From: Dichetophora obliterata
Taxonomy: Eukaryota; Arthropoda; Insecta; Diptera; Sciomyzidae
Direction: 5' to 3'
Length of the DNA stretch: 64,000 nucleotides
NCBI GenBank assembly: GCA_963920525.1
Contig: OY986437.1
Location: 60,158,330 to 60,222,329 of the forward strand
Part shown: one piece after another, positions 1 through 11,528 of the stretch
Position numbering within the stretch: the stretch's first letter is position 1
Layout: the number at the start of each line of letters is the position of its first letter
Notes under the pieces: model-generated
What the model was told of the DNA's origin: nothing
Database searches by the model: none
What the model saw: the letters and a program-made list of their open reading frames with translations, nothing else
Translations under genes and position numbers: made by a program

Positions 1-979
1 AGTTAGAAATGCAAGGTTTGCTTAAACTACCTCAGATCAATATTATTCATTTGAGGTTCGATTCACCTTAATTTCCCCAATCGTCAATGGTATAAACTCA
101 TTCCTTCATTCCAATAAAATTTTTGCACTCGCTGATAAGGGCCGCGATAGCCCCAATTTTACAAAAATTTCGCATGGCACGCCGGTGTGACCTCTAGATG
201 TGTCAAATATAAGACCAGGCTCTATTAATTTTTCATCCCTTACAATTCTTTTTAAAATACCCATTCATATTTGCTACCATTCTAAATGTCCCCTCACAAA
301 AACACAAAAAAAAATAATGTGTTTCACTTCTGGAAGTCCCAACGAAAAAAAAAAACTTAACTAAGATATATAGCTCATATTTTCCAAATATCCCCTCGAT
401 AGATCAAATGAAAGCACTGATCCTATTAATTTTTCACCGCCAACGTTTCATTTTAAACCACCCATCCTGTGTCTGCCACCCAAAAAACAAATTTTTTTTT
501 CTCAAAGCTTATTCCCAACATCTATTTTGTATCTATTTCCCCATCTTTTCCATCTTTATCAAATAAAAAGTGAATACGATTAAAAAAATTTGTACGAACA
601 TTTGACAAAATTGGAATTGAATTATACAAATCTGCACTGTTACAAAAAAGTTGTATCTAAAAATAACTTGTTGATGTATAAAGGGTCAAATAACAGGTGT
701 GAATGTAAAGTAAATTTTAAGTCATTCCGCACTTTTCAGTTAACAAAAGTTCCAAATATTCCAAGTATTTTTTGACACTATTTGGACATATTTAAGACCC
801 TTTTCCTTTGTCACACGTTGTCAAAAAATCTTAACCAACTCTGCGTTCTTATTTTCTAAAATGTTGGGGTTTTTCTTATATATCCGCAGTTCGTTAAACA
901 AAAATTAGAGTTCAAATTATGCTTATTAGGAGTCGTCCTTCTATATGTCACACACTTTGGCCCCCCACCCCACATAATT
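1..979. other. Non-coding AT-rich stretch
   Basis: I see no gene here. The sequence is AT-rich with A and T runs and short open frames full of low-complexity residues. Nothing resembles a known family by eye. Confidence 0.5.
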
Positions 980-1500
980 CACATAATTTTTTTAAGCTGT
1001 AGAACTTTGTAAAAAATATAAAAACATTTTGAAAAAATTAATTTTATCAAAAAATCATAGGAGGTAGCTTATGATTTTCGATAATAGAAACTGTTTATTT
1101 AATTATGTTTCAAAATAAAGCAATTTTTGCAAATAAATGATATGTCATATGAAAGAGTGTGGAAAAAGAAAATTAAAAAAAAAACTACAACAACTTTTTG
1201 CCTAGTTTTGAGCAAAAATTTAACATTTTAGAGGTTTTCTTAAAACAATATAAAAATTTAACTAATCAGGTAACGCTTATTTTATTCAACTTTCAGAAAA
1301 AAAAATTGATGGAAATCAATTAGAAAATGGCTGAGATATTTGCTTGCAAAATCAAAACTTGAAATTTCTATCGTTTTTTCTCATTCTAAGGCGATGGCCT
1401 TGCTTCAAGGAAAAGTGTTGCACTGAGAAAATCTACGGTTTTCGAGATATCGCAATAATTTTTGTGTCATAATAACGGGAATTTTTTTAATATACTATCC
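980..1500 (+). repeat. Diverged dispersed repeat, copy 1
   Basis: This block shares ordered words with 23930-24540: 'tttttgcaaataaatg' followed by a 'tatgtcatatgaaag'/'tatgttatatgaaag' pair, then 'gagatatttgc', 'ttctcattct', an '...actgaaaatgtctac'-like word, and a 'gatgtcaaaataac'/'tgtcataataacgg' end. Spacing is similar over about 500 bases but many positions differ. No coding potential is visible, so it is probably an old non-autonomous element or element UTR. The class is unknown. Confidence 0.6.
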
Positions 1501-1629
1501 GTGGGAAATATTACCAAAAAAACTTTCGTATACAGTTATTCTTCGATACCAACGACTTTTCAAACAAAAATACCGTATACTGAGAAAAGCTACAGTTTTC
1601 GAGATATCGCCATAGATTGTATGCTTAAA

Positions 1630-1877
1630 TCTGTGGTCACAAGGAATAATGACTAAACTCAAAATATCGTAAAAAAGTGATATAGAATTTACTTTATTGC
1701 CAATTTTTGGAAGTATGCAGATATCCATTTTTTACCCAGAGTTGATCATCACTTATGTCTGCATATAATTTGTTTGTAACGGTTCATATTTTTCAATAAA
1801 ATAGGTCGTAGTTCGTGCAATTAAAGTATCGTTATTACGATACTTTGAGTTTAGTCGTTATTCCTTGTGACCACAGA
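1630..1877. mobile_element. Short inverted-repeat element (MITE), copy 1
   Basis: The element is 248 bp with inverted ends of about 40 bp. The left end reads TCTGTGGTCACAAGGAATAA and the right end is its near-perfect reverse complement. The inner part of the TIR reads 'gactaaactcaaaatatcgt'. There is no ORF. A second copy lies at 5799-6048 on the other side of LINE A. The TSD is unclear; flanking TAA/AAT bases hint at a short one. Confidence 0.8.
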
Positions 1878-1980
1878 AATAACGGGAATTTTTTAAAAAT
1901 TTTATTTGGAAGAAATTTTGCCATCGCAATATATATTCGATCGATGATTTGTTCAGAACAAGAAGAAAAACAAAAACAAA

Positions 1981-2361
1981 AAACCAAATATATCGCAATC
2001 TACTCAAATTTTTGGAACAGATTGCACTTCCACATTGAATGTTATTCCATACTTAAAATGGGTGCATCTCTCTAGATTTCGTCCAGATACTAATCCAAGC
2101 TTTATAATTGACCATATCTCGGAAAAATTAAACATTCCAGCAATTCAATTTAAATGCTTTACACTTATCAAAAAAGATGCCGATATGAGTAACCTTTCAT
2201 ATGTCAATTTTAAACTTGGGTTTCCTAATCATTTGCTTGACCGAATTATGGATACCTCAACTTGGCCCTATTATGTTAGAGTGAAAAAGTTCATAAATGG
2301 ACAGCAGCCAATTAAGTCAAAAAAGTTACAGGGTTCCCCAAACCTAATGATGGCGCCATGA
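1981..2361 (+). pseudogene. ORF1 (gag-like) C-terminal part of LINE A
   Basis: An open frame from the truncated 5' edge encodes the C-terminal domain typical of ORF1 proteins of jockey/CR1-type LINEs. It has a GTD...S(T) start followed by a WVHLSRF-like strand, then CFTLIKKD and YVNFKLG strands, a WP.YVRVK strand and a basic tail. These RNA-binding proteins act with ORF2 in the retrotransposition particle. The N-terminal part and any zinc knuckles are missing. The frame stays open upstream of the first ATG, as expected for a truncated copy. Its stop codon overlaps the ATG of ORF2. Confidence 0.75.
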
Positions 2362-5177
2362 TGATTTCTCCAGTTCTATCACATTTTCTCATTTTTTACC
2401 ACAATATTGGAGGATTGCGAACGAAAGCCCGAAATTGTTTATTGTTTTCTTCCTCACTTCAACACGACGTGATAGCACTTACTGAAACGTGGCTCACAGA
2501 TAAATATAATAACGCTGAGTTTTTTGATTCTAGGCAATACAATGTCTTTAGGAAAGATCGATGTCCACTCTTATCCGGGCTAAGTATAGGTGGTGGAGTC
2601 TTAATAGCTGTTCGATCAGTGCTTTCCTGTATGCAAATTGCACTGCCTTTTTCGGAAACGCATCTAAACTTGGACCAGTTAATTATAAAAATAAATGTTA
2701 ACTCTTTTCAAGAAATTTTCGTTATACTAAGTTATATACCACCAAATATTTCTATTGATTTATATAAATTACATATGGATAATTAAAGATAATCAGAATG
2801 TTGTAGTTACGGGTGATTTCAATCTCCCCAACATAGATTGGAGTTTTGATGAGGATATGCATTATTGGTTACCATATAATGTTGCTAATAATAGTGAATG
2901 CGAGGTTGTTGATAGGCTGGCAGAGTTTGATCTCCACCAAATTAATGGTATATATAACAACTCCAATCGCTTACTTGATTTAATTTTTGTGGATAGTGAA
3001 ATCAATGCCGATGTAAATAGCTTTAGCTCCGCATCGTTACTTAATTCAAATCATCACACAGCATTATGTCTTAGTGTTAAATTCTATAAATATTTAAAAC
3101 CTGTAAACGGAAATAGTTTCAATTTTGATTTTGCCAAAGGTGATTATACCAACATTTCGCTTTTCTTAAGAAATGTTAATTGGTTGTCAGTTTTAAGTAA
3201 TGATAACTTAGTAACAAATTACAATATTTTTTCAAAGAAGCTTAAAGAAGCTATAAACCTTTACATTCCTAGAGCTTCTTTAAAAAATTTATCAAAACCA
3301 ATATGGTTCAATAAAGAGCTTATTAATTTAAATAATAAAAAAAATAAAGCATATAAACTTTACAGGAAATCAAATAATAATCAAATTCTTTTAAATAATT
3401 ATCGCTTTCTTCAAAGGAAATGTGATCAATTGAACAAATTTTTATATAAAAATTATATTTTCCAGATAGAATGTCAACTGAAGACCAATAGCAAAAGTTT
3501 TTGGCATTTTATTAATAGCAAAAAGAAGTCTACAGGCATTCCAAATACTATTCAATACATGGGCAATACAACATCTGACCCTCTATCAATTTGCAATATT
3601 TTCGCGGAATTCTTTCGATCAGTATATGTTTCTTCAAACAACATCACAAATACAAATACCTACACAGACTCATTCTGTTGTTTACTAAATTTGGTGACCT
3701 AGAACTTAGCTCAATAGAAGTTTGGGAAGGGTTAAAGCAACTAAACCTAGATAAACAACCCGGATGGGATGGTTTTCCACCCATTCTACTAAAAAGTTGC
3801 GCAGACGCGTTATGTTTACCATTAACGACAATTTTTAATCAATCATTAAGTAAAGGCGAATTTCTAACGGATTGGAAAATTACTTACATTACACCGATCC
3901 ATAAATCCGGTTCTAAAAACGAGGTCTCTAATTATCGTCCAATATGTAAAATATCCACGATCCCTAAACTTTTTGAAAAATTAGTATATAACAGACTCAC
4001 TTTTTTAATAAAAGAGGTTATATCACCGTATCAACACGGTTTTATCACGGGAAGGTCAACAACTACAAATTTGGCAATATTTTCTAAATATATTTTGAAT
4101 TGTTTTGAAGAAGGACATCAATGTGATGTTATATTTACAGATTTTTCTAAAGCCTTTGATAGAGTTCATCATGAGTTACTCATAAAAAAACTCGAATTAA
4201 TTGGCTTTCACTCTAACTTTTTAAAATGGTTCGAGTGATACCTTACAGGACGGACACAATTTGTTCGTATTAACAATATACTGTCAGACGCTATATCGGT
4301 TTCTTCAGGAGTTCCGCAGGGCAGTCACTTGGGGCCACTTCTGTTTCTTTTATTCGTAAATGACATTCCTAAAAAAATAAAATTTTCTCAGTATTTAATG
4401 TATGCTGATGACATAAAGATTTTTTCTATTATAAAAAACACTAACGATTGTTTGAATCTTGAAAGTGATTTGCTCCAATTATCTGTTTGGTGCAGCGACA
4501 ATTTATTGCCGCTGAATATATCTAAATGCCAAAGTTTGACTTTCAATCGAATTTTATCGCCCGTAGTTTACACATATAAACTCAGAATTATGACATTGTC
4601 TAGAATAACTCAAAAGAAAGATCTTGGAGTTATACTTGATAATAAACTAAGGTTCTCAAAGCATATAGACTATATTGTAGCAAAAGCTAATGCTATGTTA
4701 GGTTTTATAAACAGAAACACTAAAGACCTTTGTGATCCATTTTCTTTAAAATCGTTATATTTTGCATTTGTAAGATCTATCTTAGAATACTGCTGCATAA
4801 TCTGGGACCCTTTCTATAGATGCGCTTCTAATAGAATCGAAAGAATTCAGCGACGCTTTACGAGAATTGCAATCAGTCGCTTAAATTGGAATATCGAAAT
4901 GCCAGAATATTATGTGAGAAGGCTTCTTCTTGGTATTCTATCCTTAGAAATTCGCCGTAAATATTTTGCCATTATGTTCGTACGGGATTTAATATGCTTT
5001 GAAATAAACTGTTCCACTTTGCTTTTTCAAGTAAGCTTTCACGTACCTTCACGTGATCTGAGATCTCAAAGATTATTTCATGAGCCATTTCATACAGTAA
5101 ACTACAATATGAACAAACCAATCACTCGTTGCTTAAGACTGGCAAATTCAGTATGTCGAGATACTTATATACTTTAA
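2358..5177 (+). pseudogene. ORF2 of LINE A: AP-endonuclease and reverse transcriptase
   Basis: ORF2 would encode the endonuclease that nicks target DNA and the reverse transcriptase that copies the element RNA. Endonuclease motifs are the YHNIGGLRTK start, LTETWL, a GGGVLIA block, SYIPPN, the catalytic TGDFNLP near 2811 and LLDLIF. RT motifs are PGWDGFPP, NYRPI, GFITGRST, FTDFSKAFD (about 4134) and YADD (about 4402), then the thumb region through 5177. It is broken by a frameshift near 2785, another near 3700 and a TGA at 4236-4238, after which the same frame continues. YADD itself is intact. It is non-functional as it stands. Confidence 0.88.
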
Positions 5178-5367
5178 TCTAGGTTTAAGTAGGAGTGTCT
5201 TTAAGAATTCTCTGCTTTTATATTTTAATAGTGTAAGTAATAATTCCAGTAACTTAACGTAACCTGTATCAAATTGTTATAATATACTGTATTTTCAATT
5301 TTTAAGTAGTCATCAAGAGAATAAATCTCTGTTTGATGAATAATAATAATAAATAAATAAATGAATA
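5178..5367 (+). other. 3' UTR and tail of LINE A
   Basis: The UTR holds a possible stem-loop at about 5312-5340 ('tcatcaagaga' pairing with 'tctctgtttgatga') directly before the TAA/TAAA tail. LINE B has a comparable stem before its tail; LINE C has a weaker one. Confidence 0.55.
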
Positions 5368-5798
5368 TATTCACAAATGTTACAAAAAAAATTGTTACAA
5401 AAAAAAAAATTCTTATTGTAGGGTATCCGTAAGAAATAGCAAAAACTGTCTGCAGTGTTTGTTGTACATCTTAGCAATGTCTAAAATGCCTTCTTACATC
5501 ATGTTTTTACACTTTTAGTTTAGATTTTATCTAAGAAATTCTCTTTAAACGCTCATATTTCAGGTCACTAACCGAAAAACAAACCAAATTTTGCACGCCT
5601 TCACATCCAGCTTTTTCATTTGATACCTCATTTAGCATTGTAGACCTTGCCCATCGTGACATCTCAAAAATCCTCACTGAAATAAATAAATAATTAAATA
5701 ATTCACGTAGGTACCAATTTATTAACAATAGTCTGAAGAACTGCTACCAAAGTAAAATATAAAAACAGATATAAAAAATCTATCAAGTAATAGCTAAA
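5368..5798. other. Non-coding spacer
   Basis: I see no gene or clear repeat boundary between the LINE A tail and the second MITE copy. Short ORFs here are AT-driven. Confidence 0.4.
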
Positions 5799-6048
5799 TC
5801 TGTGTCGACAAGGAATAACGACTAAATTCAAAATATCGTAAAAAAGCGATATGGCATTTTCTTCATTGCCAATCTTTGATAAAATGCAGTAAAACATTTT
5901 TTGCACGTAATAGATAACCATATAATTCTGCACCTATTACCGTTTTTAACGTTTCATATATTTCAGGAAAAAGGTTGGAATTAGTACAATAAAAATAACC
6001 TTTTTTAACGATAATTTGAGTTTAGTCGTTATTCCTTGTCGACACAGA
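5799..6048. mobile_element. Short inverted-repeat element (MITE), copy 2
   Basis: A 250-bp relative of 1630-1877. The ends read TCTGTGTCGACAAGGAATAA and its reverse complement, then 'gactaaattcaaaatatcgt'. Both arms carry GTCGAC where both arms of copy 1 carry GGTCAC (GTGACC on the other arm). The middles of the two copies are much more diverged than the ends. Confidence 0.8.
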
Positions 6049-9000
6049 AATTATTCGCGTTGGGAATCACACTTTCTCATTCATATAAAAGCGAGTTCGT
6101 ATCTTAGGTCCTTTTACCATTTTTTCAACTTTAAACGCTCCTATCTGCTTAACGGTAACACCTATCGAAAATCTAACAATTTTGTGCATACCTACAGCTC
6201 AAGACCTTTCTTATGATATATCAAGTGTTTCTGTTACATTTATAAATCTCCTGGAATAAGGGGTACCTTACAGCAATAAATATATAGATTGCTTAATTTT
6301 GATTAATTAAAAATTTCAAGTTCTTCAGAGCCATTTAATAATTAACACACATACTGGATATTTAATAATTTTACTTTTTGTGCTGAACTAGTGCTCTTTT
6401 TACATAGATTTTTATACATAGATTTTTTGTATTTGAATTTTTTCTTCTATTGAAATTCAATTTTAATAAGTGTTCGACCGAAAAATCGACATCAGCATCG
6501 GCATCAGTTCAAAATTAAAAAATCGGTTCATCAAGAATCGGTATCAGTTTTTCAAATGCCGCCATTTGTACAAAAATAGAGAATCGGTTGAGCAATAGTT
6601 GCAAGTTCTATTAAACTTTAATTCTGAAATGCTAGAAAAAAAAAAGTCAATAAATCCATTCAGTTGATTGTTCAAATTTTAGTGAAAACAATTTGTGGTG
6701 CCATTTGCTTTTGTTTGCTTAAAGACAATTTTTGTTCAACTATTTCGTTCACTCCTATATTGTGCATACCTCCAAATCTTAGTGTCACTTATTTTATATT
6801 CATTTTGTTAATTTTTTTAACATAAAATCATTTTTGGTTTGTGTGAGAATAATATAATAAATGCGTTTTCAAAGTTGAAATTTCTGATTTAAAGTTAATT
6901 TGCAAAAAAAAACTTTTGTGATAATTGAAGAGAAATAAAAAAAAAGATAATTTTTTAAAAAGTTTAAGTGAAATAGTAAAAGTAAAAATAAAGTTCAAAT
7001 ATATCCCAAGTGTATTACTTTTTTTTTTTTTTTTCAATAAAATTATATAAATATTTATATAAAAATACTTGAGAACTTTTATAAATTATTGCGCTCGGAA
7101 TTATTTTTCACTTTAGATTATTCATTTTCATGCCAAATAAAGTGGACTTTATCCTAACATCAAATTTTATCTTCTGTTTCGACGCAGCTGGCTGCTATGG
7201 CCAACCAGGACCTAAAGCAAAAAAGCAATACCATAATCATTATGGCGACCGCTCTCTAACTGTGTCTGTCATTTCCGTTTGACATAATAATGCTACGCTT
7301 GGGTTCATTGAATTGTCTATTTTTATTATTATTGCAGCTGATTTTGTTGCTTTTGCGAGTTAGCAACATCTAGGATAGCAAATAAAAAAGCGTATTCGAG
7401 AGGCATCATTTTGATACATGTGTTTTATGTTCTCCATGAAAACAAACTGCGTTGGCCCTTTAAAGAGCATCCTTTTTCAGTTGTCATTAAATGCGAATAA
7501 GAGTGCTAATGCGTTTTGTAATGGTGTCATTTCCGTCATTGCTTCCACTTCCGGTTGATTCTATTTGATATGCTATTTTTTACTGACTCGTTTCACGCAT
7601 GCTCCCTCGGACAGCGGGTACAAAAATTATTTTTAAGCTTAAATATTTGTTTGCTGTTTAAAATTTTGACGTTTTAACTGTCGGCATGTGACACTCACCC
7701 ACGCTTGGTATATTTATGGCACCTGAGCAAGTGTGTTCATAACGATGCCATAACCGACGCCTGCAAAAGACAAAAACAATGTAGGAATATAAAACAAGCA
7801 TATTATGTCCTTGAACGCCATGATGCTGTTATTGCAGTGGTTTTTATTGTTGTCGTTGCTGTTGCTGCCAAGCCAGCAACCTCAACGCACAACCGCGTGA
7901 GCAACAAAGTTAAATTGTTTTTGTTGCGGCTAGCAGCGTGTCCTTTTTGAGGCAGCTGTCTCTTTCTTAATTGCTTCATTCATAACCTTGGTATCCTTGT
8001 TGCCACCATGAATCTCTTCTGCTAACTTGAGACATGCAAGTTCTTCAGACGCTTGGTACTGCATCTTTAGGAACAGCAACATCATCCAAGTAGCATCATC
8101 CATTTGCTGTATAGCAGCTACACTTAATTTTCCTTCTTACTGCCGCGTTCTTACATCTCGCTCACACTACTTCGGGCAGCTTTTGTTTTTGCCGGCAACC
8201 ACTCGACAGCAATTATTCAAGTCCTTGTGACAGTTTATGTCAATTGCTTTGCCATCAAATAGTAGAAGATGCAAAGCAAGCAAGTGCTGAGTAGAATGCT
8301 ATGGGATGGAAGCAATGAGCCAAGGAGAAACAGAAGACACCATCAGCAGCAGCAGCAGTTGTTGGGCAAGAAATAAATGTCTAAATGAAGGTTAAATTAA
8401 ACTACTATAGATGACAGGACGAGCTTCGTTGTCGTTGTCTTGATGACAACGTTGCATTACTAAAGAGACTGAGACTTAAGAGTGTTGGTCTAGTTAGACA
8501 CTCGTTCCGGAAGTGCTTGACAAGTGGATGTCAGAGATTATTTTTTGTTATTTCTCAGAACAGACCCATAGTTGAGTTGAAGTGCAGTGTTGGTGATGTA
8601 GCAACAGTGATAAAGAATAGTAAATAGCATTTAATAATTTAAGGAATACTTGTATCGAAAATCGGCACGAACTGCTCTGCTCGTTACTAGAACAAATTAC
8701 ACTTCATATATTTTATCCTAATGATGCAGAAGAGCTTTGAACGTAAAACAGAATAGAAGGAATGATAGATTTTGATGATGATAATATAATTAAGTGGTTA
8801 TTGTTTGTTTATAATAATCAATAAAAAAATTTACTTACTCGTAAAGAGCTTAAACTAGTTCCAAAACCTTTTCATTCGATTTCAATTGAAATATACCAGG
8901 TTAAGACCTGATCAATTTGTATGAAAAAAATCAGCAGGCCACAGGGACTCAAAAGTGAGAGTGACTCTTTAAAAAAATTTCGAAGCACTATTTTTAAAAT

Positions 9001-9114
9001 CGAAGTCAGTTCCACGGAGTCATTATAATTCCCATGAAGGTCCTTCTTGGTAAATAATTGATGTTTTTAGCAAGTAACTTTTTTTCACATAAAGCGAAAA
9101 AGATATATATATTA
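6049..9114. other. Non-coding stretch, partly more complex sequence
   Basis: I see no gene. 6470-6600 holds ATCGG/GACCGA-type words, and 6890-7050 is A- and T-rich. 7180-8420 is less AT-rich, with CAG and GTT microsatellite pieces (for example CAGCAGCAGCAGCAG at 8344), and reads like ordinary fly intergenic or intronic DNA. The ORF at 7705-7950 looks repeat-driven and is not supported. Confidence 0.4.
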
Positions 9115-9350
9115 TTTGTTATGTTGATTTTATATGATTTAAATAATAATTGTAAATGTTTGATAGTTTAAATCATTCTTTATTTTAAATACAAATTCTA
9201 GTTGTTTAATAGTTTTATATCGTTTATTGAGCTTTAGGTCAAGGTAAGAACAATTAATTGTTCTAACGAATCCTTCCAAAGAATCAACAACAATAACAAC
9301 GCTTTTTCAATATGAAAAGGAAAAAATCACTAGCTGATTTTATTGCAATT
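9115..9350 (+). repeat. Dispersed repeat with a perfect palindrome, copy 1
   Basis: This shares 'ttgttatgttgattttat', 'tacaaattctagttgttt', 'tcgtttattgagctt', an 18-bp palindrome AGAACAATTAATTGTTCT at 9247-9264 and the end 'gaaaaggaaaaaatcacta' with copies near 53503-53735 and, inverted, 33245-33453. A partial copy is at 19744-19815. There is no coding potential. Confidence 0.75.
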
Positions 9351-10155
9351 CCGGTCAATAATAATAAAGGCTTCAATAATAATTTTTATTGAAATAAATA
9401 AACAAACTTGCTATTACTGAACTTAAACCCTAAAAAAACAAACTTTTCCTACTTTAAAAATAGCCGATTTTGGGGTTAAAATTTTTTTTTTATTTTGTTT
9501 TTTTAAAAAATATTAGTATTTTTGCTTATTTTCTCGTTGGTCTTATTCACTTACTATAATTCTTAAAAAATGGCAGCTTTCTGAAAAAAATCATTTTTAT
9601 TTGATTATTTTTATTGCAGCAATTTTTTTATAATTAAAAAAATCACATTACAGGGTAGAGGTTAAAATATATTTTTCGCGGAAATTGATGTGTTTTTTTT
9701 TTCTTTATTTTTGAGTGTGTCAAAAATTCGCTTTCGATTGTCAAGATTTGTAGTAGCTCTTGGGGCTAGCACAAATTTTGACATTTATATTCACCTCACA
9801 AATGCCAAAAATTGCTCAACCAACTGTCTACCAACTGTTGATCATCCGACTGAAAAGTTTCCGTTTGACACACAGCCTAAAGCCCATATGATACTGCATT
9901 GTGTTGTCCTATTTTTATTCATTAACAATGAAACTAGAGCAGTTAAAAAAGAGCTAAAGCTAAAATTCAAGAAGTGTGAGTGTATACGCATAAAGTACAA
10001 ATTGGACAAAAAATGTGCGACGGACAGTATTTTCAATGCATTGTTTTTGACGTTTCTCTCAATTCGTTCGTCGTTAAGTTTCAATCAAATATTAAGTGTC
10101 AAAAACAAGCTTGAGCTCTTTCTTCCGCAGCCGAGAATAACAGAGAGATAAAATA
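9351..10155. other. Non-coding stretch with a weak 153-codon ORF
   Basis: An open frame at 9690-10151 has no recognisable domain. It overlaps the word 'gactgaaaagtttcc.tttgacacacagcc' (about 9848-9881), which recurs at 11384-11418 outside any ORF. I treat it as non-coding. Confidence 0.4.
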
Positions 10156-10906
10156 CCCTGCAGTGTAATCAACTAGATTTATAGCAGTCAACAACTAGTT
10201 GGAAATATCCAACAACTAGTTCGATTTATGTCCTATTCTCATAGAACCGACTGGTATTTTTTACGTGGTGATGTCATTGGAAAAGACAATTGTCTTACTA
10301 TAGATAAGGTTTTAACTAGTTAACAACTCATTTTTTATGTAAAGTAAAATTCTAGTTGGGTTGTGACTAGTTTTTAACCAATATAGTAATTATCGAATTA
10401 AAACTAGTTCATAGGTTCATATTTTTTCAATAGTTCATAGGTTCAAAGAACATATATTTTTACAACAAAATATTAGCTAAAGGCTAAAGTTAAAGCTATT
10501 TGATGAAATACCATGTTTATGGTATACATAAACTAAGTTCTAATCTACTAAAAAGTTGCAATAAAAACATTTAAAAATGAGAGTATATGTCGCATTAATA
10601 TAATTCAAGATAGTTTATCAACTACATGTTTTTAAATTAGTTTTTATATGTTTTAATTTGTTTATTATTAGTTTGTTCCAATGGGGTACCCAGCTCCAAC
10701 TGGTTTTGGAACTGGTTGATTTTGATAATATGTAGTATAGTTTGATTTTGGCTAGTTTTACAACTGGTTTAATGTGACTTGACAAAAACTAGTTGGGTTT
10801 AAACTACTTTTGCAACTATTAAATCGTGACAAAATATAAACTAGTTTGTTTTGACTAGTATAAATACTACTAATGTTTTAATGCTGACTAGTCTTACACT
10901 GCAGGG
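10156..10906. mobile_element. MITE-like element rich in ACTAGT
   Basis: The ends are inverted: CCCTGCAGTGTAA at 10156 and its reverse complement TTACACTGCAGGG ending at 10906, each flanked by TA. The 751-bp interior has about a dozen forms of the palindromic word AACTAGTT or ACTAGT. There is no ORF. The TA duplication would fit the Tc1/mariner-type group, but could also be part of the TIR. Confidence 0.65.
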
Positions 10907-10908
10907 TA

Positions 10909-11528
10909 GTAACGTTGCGGAGATGTAAAAAATTAGCACGATTCATGTTCTCATCCTTTTCCAATAATATATACCTGTCTAGCCCACGCGCCACTTATTT
11001 TCAGATTTTGAAATTGGACAAAACAATGAAGTATCATACGGGCTTAAGTATATTATTTGTGTGTAAGTTATTTTGCTAAAAACAATAATGAACGTCAAAG
11101 TCATGAAATACTTAACCCTGTAATTCCTAAGAATGTGATAATAGACCCACCTCCATAACAATTCCTAAAATCACCATAACAATTTACAAGCACTCGAATT
11201 AAATATGACGCGTATTGAATAAAATGAAAATTAAATAAAATATTTGCGCTAAAACACGACCGACATGTGAAACGTCAAAATTTGTAATTGTCAAAATTAC
11301 ATCGTCCATTTGACACAGCAAAAAAGACAAATTTATTTCAACACACACAAATTTTATTCAACTTGATTTTTTCTATCCTACCACGACTGAAAAGTTTCCT
11401 TTTGACACACAGCCTTAAGGAACTTATTTTTAAGGCAATGAATTCACCTTTCTAACGGTGTATCAATGAACCCACCCGACATATCCATTACGGATATGTG
11501 CTCATGTGAATATGAAATTAATCAGTTA
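10909..11528. other. Non-coding stretch
   Basis: No gene seen. It contains the direct repeat word shared with 9848-9881 (at 11384-11418). Confidence 0.4.

Larger units (their letters stand above)
1981..5367 (+). mobile_element. Jockey/CR1-like non-LTR retrotransposon A (5'-truncated)
   Basis: A LINE with the end of ORF1, all of ORF2 (endonuclease then reverse transcriptase) and a short 3' UTR ending in a TAA/TAAA tail at about 5338-5367. It is truncated at the 5' end inside ORF1. It lies between two copies of a 250-bp MITE. LINE B (25669-29100) and LINE C (54560-58370) have the same architecture but clearly different proteins, so they are separate families of one broad clade. The assignment to the jockey/CR1 group rests on motif patterns only. 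Confidence 0.85.

Noticed and set aside
45..70. 'gaggttcgattcacc' resembling a tRNA T-loop
   Set aside because: No acceptor pairing and no D-arm/A-box at the right distance.
7705..7950. Small ORF with an alanine/valine run
   Set aside because: The run is produced by GTT/GCT microsatellite sequence.
9690..10151. 153-codon ORF
   Set aside because: No domain, biased composition, and part of its sequence recurs as a non-coding repeat at 11384-11418.
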